Source of the DNA: Rhododendron vialii
Lineage: Eukaryota; Streptophyta; Magnoliopsida; Ericales; Ericaceae
Reading direction: 5' to 3'
Assembly: GCF_030253575.1 (NCBI RefSeq)
Contig: NC_080560.1
Location: 43,663,001-43,727,000, forward strand
Length of the DNA: 64,000 bases
Shown: positions 26,871 through 39,788 of the stretch, in pieces
How positions within the stretch are numbered: the first letter of the stretch is position 1
How the letters are laid out: each line of letters starts with the position of its first letter
Notes under the pieces: generated by a model
The model's input: the letters and a program-made list of their open reading frames with translations, nothing else
Database searches by the model: none
Told to the model about the DNA's origin: nothing
Translations under genes and position numbers: made by a program

Positions 26871-27692
26871 TAGTAAATATTTTAAGAGTGTTGCTAATCT
26901 TTGCCTGATAGACGTAGGATAATATGCAAATAACGCCACACAAATTTGAATTTCAATACATATGTCATGGATTAATACACTTATACATATATAAATTCAT
27001 TTTTCTCGAATAATGATAGGCTTTTTACATATTATCCTCCACGTTTTGGATTGAGGTTACCGTTTTCCAGATTTTGAAAGCTAGATATTTTTGCTCATCA
27101 ATTTCAAATATTTTTGCAAAATATTTAAAGGACTAATTTAGATTTTTGGATTGGCATAAATATTTAAAAATATTCAAACAAAGATGTTTATTTCATTTTG
27201 ATTTCAAGAATAATAAGACTTTCTTAATGTACTGAATTATGGAACATATGGAGTATACGTTTCAGTCATAAAATCGATTGCACCGGCAATGTGGTCTTCG
27301 ATCATGCGGATCAATTTTTTTATAATGCTTCTTAGTATTAACATGTGTATTAAAACTAGTTTAGTCTCATTAATCAACCCTTGTTTCTTTCATAAATTTA
27401 AATGAAGTGTGATAAATTTTAGGTGTGAAATTTTTTATGCTCAAAAGTTAAAGGATGGAAAATTATACTCATTTTACAATCTTATAAAAATATTTGGAGT
27501 ACTCGACAATAAATAATTCAACTCAAAACATTAACCAGGTTATGCCTTAGCATTAATTCTACATAGGTAAAATATTCCAAATCTTAGAAACACTAAAGGA
27601 TTTGTTTTATCATTAACTTTAGGACCTCGAAATTAGTCGATGTGCGTGCAAGTTGACCAAGATGTCCTTTGAGTTAAATATCTCTTGACTCA

Positions 27693-27790
27693 AAATTATG
27701 CATCATTTTTCTAGTCAACTTTTCATGCCTAAAGTGAAGGTAAATTATGCATCATTTTTTTAGTAAACTTTTCATGCCTAAAGTGAAAGG
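27693..27790 (+). repeat. 49-bp tandem duplication
   Basis: Two adjacent copies starting AAATTATGCATCATTTTT with three or four differences. Confidence 0.85.
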
Positions 27791-28015
27791 TAAGAATAGC
27801 AATTATAGGAGTACCTCGGAACAGACACTCTTGTAAACAAACAGTATCAATCACCGTCAGCGGAAAAAGACAAGTGAGGGATGACTTTGCACTCCATCTC
27901 CTGAATTGTAATGTTGTGTCATCGTGCACTCGTTATTGCCTTTTTTAATGATGACCAAAAGGGAGCGTGTGCCAAAAAAATACCATAAAAAATTTGAACA
28001 AGTATGGATAATTGT

Positions 28016-28068
28016 TTTTTCGACAAATCAGATCATAATACTTTTGAGTAATCTGATTTGTCGAAAAA
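28016..28068. repeat. 18-bp inverted repeat (hairpin)
   Basis: Arms TTTTTCGACAAATCAGAT (28016-28033) and its exact inverse (28051-28068) around a 17-base loop. No neighbouring gene end makes it a terminator; possibly a tiny foldback remnant. Confidence 0.8.
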
Positions 28069-28388
28069 CAAATATGGATATGACACAATCCAACCTGACC
28101 CGACATATAAACAACTATACAAAGCTCAATACAATATGGCAGGGGACGAAAATCATCGACTATATTGCCGTCGAACCTCGGAATATCCGTGTGAATTGCT
28201 AATGTACTTATCTAATAGTAGTACAACTTCACATGACAATTCGTTATCCTCTGCTCATCATCGCCTTATTAGATAAAATCAACTGAGTTTCATTAAACTA
28301 TAAGAGGGTTAGTTCCAGTAACGAGATGTAAACATTAAAATTATAAGACTGTATAATCCTCTCTTTTGCTAAACTCTACTTATTATTA

Positions 28389-28562
28389 TCTACATAATAA
28401 GGGAGAACGATTTTTTAATCTTATCTCTCTATAGATCCTAACCATTGATTTGTTTCATAAATCCTACAGCTCTTCTTTTTTCTCTCAAACAATATTAATT
28501 ATACAATTACCACTAATTAAATCTCACATTGTGCGGTACCTGAAGGCACGGGCAAACCCTAG
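28389..28562 (+). mobile_element. Short non-autonomous Helitron candidate
   Basis: Begins TCTACATAATAAGGGAGA after an A and ends with a small hairpin (GTACC-TGAA-GGCAC), GGGCAAACC and CTAG at 28559-28562. Start, end and hairpin fit a Helitron, but the following base is C instead of T. Body is AT-rich and non-coding. Confidence 0.5.
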
Positions 28563-31245
28563 CCATATCATATCATAGATATAAGATGGGAGCCCAGCCC
28601 AGTACGCACTAACGACTACCTTTTTTCATCTGCTTTCGTCAAACCTCCAAAGTTCTCATGAAATACAGTGAATGTAGACATTACGTACACGAGAATCCCT
28701 AGAATAAAGGTCGCTTTGTTGGAATATAATAGTAACTCCAACCAGGTTGCTAAGATTAAGATTCAAAAAGACCCATTAGATAAAGACAAAGGGATGAATG
28801 CTTCCAACCCCAAGGGATTGATCCGGTAGTCGAAGTGCCCGACATAGGCAGCACTACATTGACCCAAGGATAGTCAGATGAACAACCCAACCTCGAAAAT
28901 TTTTTTACTCTACATGTGATACTTGAGAGATGCTAATGGCATTGAACACCCTCCAACCTCCATGTGAACACCTTCAAAGACTTCACATAATCCCCGTTAA
29001 CTTGAATAATATTCTTTCGAATTCAGGGCTACAACACAATTCTCATAATATCATTCTGTAGAACAACATATCTTCAAAAAGATTTGCTTTAACCTCATAA
29101 CATTTTCTTTTCCAAAGGGTAGTAATATAATAGATTAATAAGCCAATTAACGTTGGTACAAGATATAAGAGCTCATAATTTACTCCCTCCATTTTCAAAA
29201 CATTATCCACTACGTAATACGAAAACATCAGTAAAATTTGAATTTTTGTTGACAAATATATGTATATACTTTTAAGCTCTTGCATAGTAGATAATTTTTT
29301 TAGTAGATAATTTTTTTAGAATAGAAGTTATGCTTTTTTTACCACACTTTTCGTGCTAATATATGACGTTTTGCGCATATATTGTTGGTTCGTCAATCAG
29401 CTAGTAGAGTTAGGTAATTTTTGAACACCCTGCAACAAATTTCTTGAGCCGCCACTGGCGCCTGAGACTTAGGAACATACTTCCTCCTAAGATCTTAGAC
29501 TCGAAACTTCTAAAATGTTGGTCCTGCTTTAACTGGGGCCCCCTACTTGTAGACGATGGATTTATGATCCCCAGGATTAGTGGAGACATGCGCAAACTGG
29601 TCCAAACACCCGGTTATAAAAAATGGATGACTGCTTCCCATTTCAAAACACAAATACGTTCCTTGAACAACTAATCTTCGGGTTCTTAATTTGCAGCATA
29701 TGTTTTTAATTAAAAATGTCCTTACCAATAGTTGTGGCTTGGCAGATCAAAAAAATAAAATAAAATAGTTGTGGCTTCAATCAGATCAAGATGGATCTCA
29801 GCTTTCAACCATACAACATTAAGCACGTACAAACTCTTTTTAAAAAATTACATTTCATTTGTTTAGAGTCAATTATAATAAAAGTTACTTACCCGATGAG
29901 CTTTCTAACCTTTTGCTTTAACAAAATACAGTACGTAATAAGGAAAGACTTTACCACAAATGTTAATTTTCCTATACAGATATGGATGGCTAAGATTATT
30001 GTAGCAAGCAAGCCAATGGTTTCCTGTAACTGCAAGAATAAAGAGAATTACCCGAATTCTTTATTTCGAGGTAGCGTTACACTTTGAAAAAGCCAAGGAA
30101 AAGCTCCATATAAACTGGTTTTATGCACTAAAAGATCTCGAACCTTGAGACCTTATGAAGGAACAAACCTTTTAGTCATAGACTTATGGTACAGTATATT
30201 GGAGATTGCACCATGTTAACCTAACACATGGCGAAAATTGCACATGGCGAAAATTATTAGAGTAGTTCGAGGTCTTGTGTGAACACATGGCGAAAATTGC
30301 ACCATGTTAACCTAACACCAGGCTGCTCAAATTTATTAGTACAAAGGGAATGATTATCCATCCATCTTCACATTTATCCAATAAAAATTGCTTTTCTTAA
30401 CAAAACATAGCTTTCATCAGAGTTGGTACAAAAAAGTAAACACCAGCTTGCATCTGCCACTCCAGATACCGAATATGCCTTCGGCCACAATTATGCTTGG
30501 ACAAAAAGAAGTTAGACCCTTCTAGGTGTTTGTCTCTGTGATTTTATAACACATGTTTCATCCTAGGTAGCTACTAGCTAGGGTTGGATGAATAGTCTAT
30601 TCAAATAGTACTGTGTGATGGAAAATAAAGAAGGGATATGACTCGGCTTAGGCCACGTTTTGATATGCATCCAAAAATCTTTTTAAAGTCATCCCACTAT
30701 TTTTCTCACTATTCCTTACTTATGAATTTTCCCCAAGAAAAGGTCATCAAACATAGTAAAAGTTGAATACCAGTTGAGAAAGTATCCGAAGAAATGAAAT
30801 GTTGACACTAAATGACACTTAAGCTAAGATGAGATATGGAACAAAATTAATGCAGATCTATGGTTCTAACCAGTCACAGGTTTATGGTTTCTACCCACAA
30901 ATTGTTTTTCCAATTCTTAAGTGGCACATAATTAATAAGTTAGACAAACCATTGACCTTCCAAGGGTTTCTTAAAGCAACAAAATGATTTAGTTGTATGT
31001 GTTAAATAGTACAGAAGATAAAGTTGTCCAGTATCCCAACAAAAGAATTTACAGTACATTTTTAACAAATCAACAAATGCAATGAGACCAGGTAAATGAA
31101 ACCAAAATGGAAAAGCATTGAAACAAGATACACGAAACAGCACTTACCATGGCAATATAGCAACACCAAAGGATGCTGACAAATTGAGCTAAAATCTGCC
31201 ATAGAAATAATGCAGAAACTTCAATGCAATCTGTTTCCTCCAGAG

Positions 31246-34200
31246 CTACACCTCAGGGTTATCTTCACAGCATTCGGGCTTATGGTCATTCTGTAACTTA
31301 TCCCACAGGCATAACACCTTCCTTGGGCTTTGATAATGCGCAAGAATATAATTTGACTCACATCCAGCATTGTGAAAGCGTACATTGGTGATGTACTGCA
31401 CTTTGTGACCTTGTTTCTTGAATTGATCCACCCATATGCCAACAGCTACGTCTTCTAATTTAAAAAGCTGCAAAGACATTAGTATATGAGCTCAGAAATA
31501 TAAGTTCAGAAGTTGAAAATAAGACGGTGACATAATAGCATGGTTTCACCGAGAACTCTATGCCACATGCTTTGCAGTTCACAATGATGTACAAATTCAA
31601 ATATTTCCAGGAAGAGGTTTACGATCCCAATTCATTTAACATTTTGAGTGATCTTTAAAACTCTTGGATCACTAGATGTCCAGCCTGTACAATAAATCCA
31701 CGGGTAGGACCTCAGTAGTCAGTAGTCATACCGGTAGGGCTCTTTTCCAGTGGCCTTGGACAATGAATCTCGCAATGTCTTTGGAAACTACATAACCAGG
31801 TCCGTGGGCCCATGGTGGATATAATGCATGAGGCCAATCCTGCCAACAGACCTCTTGTCAAATCAAATAAACACGTAAAGAGGGCGATACCATCATATAC
31901 AAATTAAACTGGAGTTTAAGATCTTAATAGATACCTCAGTACTGATATACCATTTGTTATCTTTGTCTCTAATGGGTGACGAGTCAAAGGATACAAGGCC
32001 GTACAACAGACCATCAGAAACCTTCCCTTTCAGACTGGAAAGAACTTCGTCTATTCTAACAAAAGCATCATCATCTGTTTTCATTATATATTTGGCAGGC
32101 AGAATCTCAGTCTGCAAAAGAACAAGTAAATACTGGTGAACCTCATATGTAAGTCGTGGAGAAAAAAGTTCATAAGAAGATAACTCAATTATGGACCTAG
32201 AGCAACCAAAAAATGAACAATAGCAGCAGCTATAACGTCCTTGTTGTTTTGATTATAACCAGGTCAATGGTATGCCAAAGTAAAAACTAATCAATTTTGA
32301 CCATATATCAAGCGTAGTTATCTCAAACAAATTACAACATTATTTCACTATGGCCATGAAACCTCACATATCTAAACATAGTAGGAAATCATACAAGGGA
32401 AGGAACAGACAAACAAGAGAGCTCCTACTCTCTTAAAGTCATGCTTACTACGTTGTTCTATCGTTGTCCAAAAAGGCTTAACATAGATTGGATTCTATAG
32501 AATTGTTTTCCCTTTTTCCAAAAGCCAAGGAAACAAATTAATAATGAAATTTGACCTCTCCTACTTTATGATAAGAGAATTTTAAGTACTACTAGACAAC
32601 CTACAAGATAATTTCATTTGTGGATTTCGTTTAGTATGTGTCTGGAGAAGCATAATGTAAGTCAATAATCAAACACATCTGAGAAATGCTTTTACGCTTC
32701 TGGGACAACAATAGCTCTGGGGAACTGAAAGAAAATAAGGAGCTGTGGTAAACAATTATACGAAGGTTGTGATGGACCAATGGAAGTTTGAAAAATGTTG
32801 AGAAGAAGTGGAACTTGGGTCCATCTGAAGTGGTGAGTAGTTTGGCCTCTTAACTGTTTGTCTCGGGGTTCAAACACCAGCCTTTTGCAAGATTGAGAAC
32901 TTCGAAAATTAATCAGAACATCCACCAAATAGATCTCCAGGGACCATGGCAACAATCATGCTTGCATCAATAAGCTAAAAAATAAGTAACAGCAGCAACC
33001 ACTTTTTGCTTACCAAACAATTATGTACCTACCCCTAAAATGCATATCGCAACTGTCTTTAAAGTGAGCAAACTGTAGTAATCAACAAATGGCATCAGTT
33101 GAATATCTCCATATGCTTGAACTTCTTTCCACAGATGAAAATTGACCTCCTTGTTTTTATGCTGCATGTTGGAAAACACGTATAAAGAAAACCACATAGG
33201 TATTTATATTTGCACTTATATCCAGTTGTTCACCCAAAATTTAAATTTTGCATTAATATCTTTAACAAACACAACTAGGACAGATGCCTTGGCAGGAAAT
33301 CTTAACTATGAAATGTTTTCCCAAGACATATAAAGGCTACAAAATAAAACTACGGTGGATCAGAACTATACATATGAATTCATGACATTTGAGACCATTC
33401 AATAGCTATAATACCAGTTGATTGATCAAGACATGAGTTGTGTAACTGAATTATCTCAGGCCTTTCCAGTATCCTACTTTCAATTGACGCAGGTGGAGTC
33501 AAATGAGAGATAAAGTGCTCAAAATTAGAAACACAAATCCACACCTGACTGAAGGGAATCACAGTTCCTGACGTAGATTTTAGACTACAGTAGTAGTTCA
33601 TGCAAGCAGTGGCAGACCCAGAAATTCTATATGGTGGGGGCACCTATTATTCACCATCTTAAACCAAAATTTACAATCAAGCACAATTATATCAAAATAG
33701 GTTTAAACATTAATCATTATGCAAAAAGGTCAATAATTGCTTTCAAAAGTTCATATACAAAATTTTCTAAACATATGCACAAAACCCTAAGTATTCATCG
33801 CTAAATTTTCCTATGTATGTCCTGCCACGGTGAGATGTGACGGCAACCGGTGATAACAAAGAAACCAACTAACCAAGCAGGTTGGGCATCGAGCTCTTGT
33901 GGGTATCCACCGAGTCTTTGCCTAATTGAAATATATGTGGTTTTTTCAAGCCAATTAATCCTCTTTTATTTATAACCAGAATTTTTATTTTTATTTTTAT
34001 TTTTTTACAAAAAGGAATTGAGTGGGGGCACATGACCCCACGTGCCCCAAGGTAGGTCCAGCTCTGCGTGCAAGCCAAGCTATCATCTTATATTTCATGC
34101 ATGAATAAATATTAAGAGATTCGAAAGGGAGGATTCGCCCAATGGTAGGCTAGCTGTTAGCATTGTAGCGGCACAGGTTTGAGGGTTGAACCATGAACAT

Positions 34201-36194
34201 GCAGCTGAACCTGCAATCCTCACATCAGCTGGGAGCCTAATGCACTAGGTTTCGCTTTTGTATACAGATAAAAGCGATTCATAATGGAAAATTGCAACCT
34301 TATTAGATTCCTGTTCAGACAAAGTCTGATGCTAATGGAAGAAAATGAAAAGCATATTTGTACAATTAAATGCACTGCTGCCAGTTGGCAATGCTCACTT
34401 ACCAGCCCAATGAAAAAGCGGACAGCCACATTGCCAGAGCGTATAGCCTCGTATTGCATCCAAGACCTCCTCAGTGCCATACGACGGTCGAAATTATTTG
34501 CGATGGAGAATATCCCAATTAGCATTACAAGTCCTTTTGAAGAAAGAGGTGGAGCTTTGAGGCGCTCAATATCAATAACCAAATCAAAATCTTCGGAAAC
34601 AGGCAATCCTCTCGCTAAAGCGGATATGAGATCGAAACCACCTGCCACTTTGACTCCACCAACTAACCATGGTTCAAGTTTCTGCACTCGTAGAAATTTG
34701 CATTCATGGTGGAAATATTTAATCCTATTAGGATCACACGTCACAATAAACTATCCAGTATTTTGTATGGATGAATTACAAGTAAACCCATACCTCACCT
34801 TCCTATACGCAAAAGATGTTTCATGCCTTCCATTCACATTCATATGAAATCCCTCTAATCCAACCCACAATGTTGCAGCAAATGGATTTCCATCAACAAA
34901 CGGGAAATTATCACTTGCATGAGCACTCCCAGCGGACACATTGGTCAATTTGTTGCTATCAGGATGACTTGCATTTGAATTCCCTCCCACTGTACTTCGG
35001 ATAACTTGATCATTGCACTTCACGAGTCCATCAACTATAACTACCAAATCATGTTAAATTGCTGATTATTTTCTTGAAAAGTAAAATATTATGTTACCAA
35101 AAAGGCATTAAGGGAATGCCGCCCGTATACAATAAAGGCCACAAGACATAAAGGCCCTAGTGTTTAGCACTTTTTCGCCAAGGCATGAGATGTGAGCGCG
35201 GGCGTGCCAAGACTTGTCACGTCTAACGTTGAAGGACTGAAAGCCTTGTATTTAGTTACATAGAAGTAATTGGCCTGTTCTTTTTTACCCCTTTTTTGAA
35301 AATGGATAATATGACAAGTATGTGACCCACTTGAAGATTGTGAGATTACAAAATGCCATTGAATAACAAAATTGAAGTTCGGAATATATGGTAGAGCAAC
35401 ATACCTTTCTGGGCATTAGAGGACCCATAATCAGGGCATCGTTCGTCTTTGCCCCACCCTAGTTCATTACTCCATGTGTTTTGGACTATTATTGGCTCTT
35501 CCGTAAGATTGTCCCCCGGCATGCACACATTGTAATGCAAAATTACAGGAGGAATTCCTTCGTCTGGAAATTGTGAGCCCATGAGATCAATTTGGAATCC
35601 AACACCATGCCCATCTGGTATACCTATGACCGTTATTGATGAATCCTCAACTAAACCGCAAGGAATCTGAAGAACATTTCCATTGCTGTACATTGTTGAA
35701 TTAAATACACTGACAGAGTAAGGACAATCTGTACGTTCCATAACATTACTACTATTTCTAGTCACAGGAAACTTGGAGGCTTTTTCCTTCTCGACAGTGT
35801 ACAGTAGCTCTTTCCATGCAAAGGCAGCCTCTTTGATCCCTTGAGCGGTTTCAGGAAGAGCATCCGACCTAGAGAGTAAAGAACGCATTTTTCCCCATAC
35901 ACGCAACGCCTTGGACTCGTCTTTGGAAATATTTTTCCAAGTGTACAGGTCGTCTAGCCCTTCAACATCAACAAAGTGGGGCTTTTTCTTGAGGTTACTT
36001 TGGATCCTTTTCACTTCTGTATGTGATGAATTGACTTTATCGCTACCACTAATAACAGGAGATTTATCAGGTGGGTGGTTATTGAAGAAATCGTATGCTG
36101 ACTGCTTCTGAGGTTGTTTCCCTGTAAGGCTGTAGCATAGAACCAAAATGGTACCAAGTGCCAAAGCGAACATGGCTCCAGACCACTTCCTCAT
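31246..36194 (-). CDS. GALT1: GT31 beta-1,3-galactosyltransferase with galectin-like domain (GALT1 type), seven coding exons
   Basis: Exons in gene order: 35405-36194, 34799-35034, 34403-34681, 33033-33161, 31935-32111, 31732-31839, 31246-31467; all introns GT-AG, phases consistent, total 646 residues. A Golgi type II membrane protein: short cytoplasmic MRKWSG, membrane anchor about 8-22, a stem, a galectin-like domain (about 175-375; [39 protein letters not shown]), then the GT31 domain with [21 protein letters not shown], the metal-binding [17 protein letters not shown] and [11 protein letters not shown]. Family members add galactose to N-glycans (Lewis a formation by GALT1) or to hydroxyproline of arabinogalactan proteins (GALT2-6). 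Phrases such as [16 protein letters not shown] and NKWYIS fit GALT1 best, from memory. A 5'UTR intron (36211-37475) is likely. Introns carry transposon remnants. Confidence 0.92.
33608..34068. mobile_element. hAT-like MITE in GALT1 intron 3
   Basis: Flanked by TGCAAGC on both sides (33601-33607 and 34069-34075), close to the 8-bp duplication of hAT elements. The left end AGTGGCAGACCCAGAAA and the inverted right end CGCAGAGCTGGACCTACC are degenerate inverted repeats. Non-coding, 461 bp. Confidence 0.65.
34130..34255 (+). mobile_element. Possible SINE head in GALT1 intron 3
   Basis: GATTCGCCCAATGGTAGGC resembles a tRNA A box and GGTTTGAGGGTTGAACC a degenerate B box. No A tail or target duplication is clear. 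It lies just upstream (plus strand) of exon 3. Confidence 0.3.
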
Positions 36195-36210
36195 TCCCGA
36201 TAAGTATATG

Positions 36211-37475
36211 CTAAGAATTACTTGCGTAAATCACTCCCATTTGGTTACATGATGAATAAATTCACATAGGCACACACAGCCCCACCAGTACCTTTTCATC
36301 TGCTTTTTAACTGAAAGTGATCTGCGGAAATGCTTAGAGTTTAAAATGAAAATTGCAAGAAGGAAAACAACCAAGTACTCGGCAGTTGCTGGCTTCCATA
36401 GATAAAGCTGTTAATGTGAATAGGCATCTGTATAGACATACACTAAACGAACTTATTGCCATCCTTTGAAATACTATAAAGAAAAATGAAACTAATGCTC
36501 CGTTGGATAGATATGAATTCCAAAATGAAGGGCTTTGAGGTTTATAGTCGACATATTTGAAGCAAAAGTGGAAGTTCAATTAGATGTGGAAGAACTAAGA
36601 AGTGATTATAATATGAATTTTGTAGAACTTCAGTCCTTGACATGAAGGATTCCAAACCAATACCATTACATAACAAATAGCCATCTCAAAGCCATTATGA
36701 CAAAGTTCCCAATTTTAACATTCAAAATCATAAATAAGCTATTAATTCTGCATTTAAGCTGTTTTCATCGAAAAATTAGTGCCAAATCCTTTAATTTCTA
36801 TCCGTCAATTGAAATGCAACGAAAGCACACAGAATATACGTGAGGCTACTCTGAAAACCGTGAATTTGAGATCATTCCTAAATGGTAGTAATTGCTAAGA
36901 CTAATTGAGAGTTCTTCAAAGAGGAATTTCCTAAGTATCAGAAAAAAAAAAAAAAAAAAGAGTTATTTAAAGAGTAATTTAATATGTACCAAAAAAAGAG
37001 AGTAATTTAATCAATTTTTAAATTTTCAACTTTCAGTTTCTTAGGGACATCAGTAGAGCCAGCCGAGCTGGCCTTGAGCTAAAGCTTGTGTTGCGGCCGC
37101 TTTAGGCCTCCAAAAAAATTTGAATTTCAGGGGCCCTCTTACTTTTTTACCCCCTATAATGGTCCAAGGTCTCGTTTTTAATTTTAGCTTTAAGCCTCTA
37201 AAAAGTCCGGGCCGGCTCGGGGACATGATCTCATCTAACTTAATTTCGATCAGTAGTCCATACCCCTTTCCTAAGAATTAATTAAGAAGGGAAAAAAAAG
37301 TCCAAGAGGAAAAGGATTTGCTTTTAATAAAGCAACAAAGGCGATTCCAAAATGCTAAACTAGATAACGATTACTCAGCACCAAAGAAAGCAAAAACACA
37401 AAAGGCACAATGATTTGAAAACGCTGGAAAAAAAAAAACAAAACAAAACAAAATAATTCTGATAGAAAACGATAC
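36211..37475 (-). other. Probable 5'UTR intron of GALT1
   Basis: On the minus strand the sequence GGAGCCGAG is followed by GTATCG (donor at 37475), and TTCTTAG at 36211-36217 gives an acceptor 16 bases before the ATG. The stretch has no coding sequence and contains the small hAT-like element at 37051-37219. Plausible from the sequence, not proven. Confidence 0.45.
37051..37219. mobile_element. hAT-like MITE, 169 bp
   Basis: Flanked by GGGACAT on both sides (37044-37050 and 37220-37226). Left end CAGTAGAGCCAGCCGAGC and inverted right end CGAGCCGGCCCGGAC are terminal inverted repeats. Confidence 0.7.
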
Positions 37476-37879
37476 CTCGGCTCCATTGGAGGACTCCCCG
37501 CATTGAAGTAGAAACAAATGAGAATGCTTTTAGTGAAGCGATTCAGTGGAAATAATTAGTGAGCCTCTGATTCCGATCAAGAGAGAGAGAGACTGTGTAT
37601 ACGTTTGGCTTTGGATCTGCAGCAGAGGGAATGTCAACATCGTTAGTTGTTGATTGAACTCGAAATCGAACTTGCCGAGCAAACTCAAACTCACCTTGTG
37701 CTGTAGCGAGAGGAACACAGCAGCTCGAATCCAAGTGAAGTAATTAACTCGTACTGTTCATCTTCCACGCCTGCTGTTGCTCTCGGCACTTTGTAAGCGC
37801 CGGTTGCGACGTCGTTTTCTTGTACCCGTGGCGGTGGTGTGAAACCATTTCGTACAGGGCCCGGACTATTTGAAATCAC

Positions 37880-38896
37880 AAATTTCCTTAACGTAGCCTG
37901 TTTTCATATGCAAATGAAATGTGTACCATAGTATAAACAGACTACTTTTAGGAAATTTGTGGTTGCAAATAGTCGACTCCTTTCGTATAAATAACCGAGC
38001 TGGTATATGTTTTCTTTCTTTTTTATAACCGTATGCCCAGGTCAATTTACGTGCATTTCGATTAAAAATAACCACGTAAGTATTGCAGCCAATCAATAAA
38101 ATCTTTTTTTTTCATGATTACAGTATCCGAACCAACTTACGTACACCTCGACTATTCCCCTACCATGTAGAGCTGCTCCGGCCAAAAGCAGATCATCCAT
38201 GCTGAAACTAACGAACTTACAATTTACTTATAAGTCAACGTGTAGTCATATAGAATAAGGGAATTCATCACACATGCGATAGTTATTTGTTTGTGTTAAT
38301 CGATTGCTAAATGAAATTAGAATGAAACAATTTGCTTATATGTTCATTTCGAATTGTAGGTTACTAAAAAATTAACATACAAATGCAGCATCATTCACCA
38401 ATTTATGTGAAGGATCCCTACTAATTAAATTTTTAGGAATAACCATTTTATTCCTTTCCAAAACCATTCTTATAAAACACAGTGTAGTACACTACCTTAT
38501 ATCAATATTTCAATGATGGTTTAGCATTCTCAATAGCTACATCCTAAGATAGTTTTGTCATTTCAATAAGTCAAAACTCAAAAGTGGCTACGGATACCAT
38601 TTTATTATTTTCTGTAGATAAAAAATAAATATTATGAAGTTGGATTTGACTCATTTGAAGCTTATATACGACCCTTCAAAAAATCAAAATCCACACAATA
38701 TAAATAAGTTGCATGTCATATCAATCAATTCGATGTAAAAGGAAGTGAAAATATGGAGTATGTTCCAAATTGAAGGAAGAAAACGTGATGTGGAGTGAAG
38801 TGGAGTTGACAAAACAATATCAAGGTATGTATTGACGTGAAAAATATTCATCTCCATGAATCAGAGACCTGTTGTAACATTTTTTTTCCCCGTTTC
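37880..38896. other. GALT1 upstream flank and 3' flank of hAT-derived unit 1
   Basis: From about 38385 the sequence is homologous to 55440 onward and 60066 onward (phrase TTCACCAATTTATGTGAAGGA, then CCATTTTATTCCTTTCCAAA), so this is the distal 3' flank of the first tandem unit, cut off from its gene by the retrotransposon. No gene inside. Confidence 0.6.
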
Positions 38897-39658
38897 TGTA
38901 GGGGGCCGAAATATCCGAAGGTTCACCAGGTCCAAAAGGGGCGATGAGGGTTCACACGTTGTTTGACTCATCATCCAAGCTATCACGGTTCGCCTCCAAA
39001 TAAGTCTGGACTTCGGTTGGGCCGAAAGATAGACAGAACCACGAGTGCTTCACCGAACAATTATAAGCAACATCCGAACATATGACACATGAGTTCGCTC
39101 GGGGCTTTATCAAGCGCACGGATACGAACTTCCGTTTGTTCGGCCAGGGTGTGCCTCGGCCGGGATGTCATACGCTAGGATAATTCGTATGCTGGACGCG
39201 GGTCCCGCCGAACCTGGACGATTGTGGAACCTTCCATAAATATCTACTGATATTTAGGCTGTCCTCTCTTACATTCGAAGTGACATCTCTGAACGATATG
39301 ACCCTCCTGACATCAGCCCATGTGGCTCTGAAAGACTAGAGAAGTGGTGTTCATTAACTGGCCCTGCTAGAAAGGCGCCAACCGAGCAGAACGTGACACG
39401 TGGAAAGTATGGCCAACTTACTCAGCACTTCATCTCTTTGCCTATAAATAGAGAAGCATGGCCACTGAGTCAGGGGGGGAGAATTGAGTCGAAGGGAGCA
39501 TTTTCTCTTTCCTGCAGACTGTTCTTACTAAACTTCTTTCTTTCCATCTACTGACTTAATCATCGGAGCTTCTTCCCGGAGGAGCAACCCCCTCCGGTTC
39601 TACAGGTACATCAAGACCGGTAGCACCAGAAGGAGCACGAAGAAATCACGCCCCCACA
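38897..39658 (+). repeat. 5' LTR, 762 bp
   Basis: Starts TGTAGGGGGCC and ends CGCCCCCACA. Differs from the 3' LTR at 39083, 39548, 39620 and 39622 only. A TATAAATA box lies at 39443-39450. Confidence 0.98.
39443..39450 (+). promoter_or_regulatory. TATA box in the 5' LTR
   Basis: TATAAATA within GCCTATAAATAGAG, 216 bases before the LTR end; fits start of transcription in the LTR. The twin in the 3' LTR is at 50528-50535. Confidence 0.75.
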
Positions 39659-39660
39659 AT

Positions 39661-39678
39661 TGGCGACTCTGCTGGGGA
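39661..39678 (+). other. Primer binding site, probably tRNA-Arg type
   Basis: TGGCGACTCTGCTGGGGA begins two bases after the LTR. It complements a tRNA 3' end ending in TCGCCA; by recall this fits plant tRNA-Arg best with small mismatches, as reported for other Tat-lineage elements. Confidence 0.6.
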
Positions 39679-39788
39679 ACTGCAGAAAACAACTTTCGGG
39701 GTGTTCTTTGTGTTCTTCGCATTCATAATCCGTTGAGGGCCTTCGTGCATCGCAGATCCTGTTTGTTCTTCACATTTGCACGGAACAA

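Larger units (their letters stand above)
26871..31245. other. Intergenic region between PP2C and GALT1
   Basis: No gene could be supported. Contents seen: a 49-bp tandem duplication (27693-27790), a strong hairpin (28016-28068), a short Helitron-like element (28389-28562), and a repeated phrase ACATGGCGAAAATTG around 30227-30299. The part next to 31245 should include the GALT1 3' UTR. Confidence 0.5.

Noticed and set aside
29410..29728. Overlapping open frames on both strands near 29.5 kb
   Set aside because: They give peptides such as LRNILPPKILDSKLL without a recognisable family, splice partners or repeats; likely chance.
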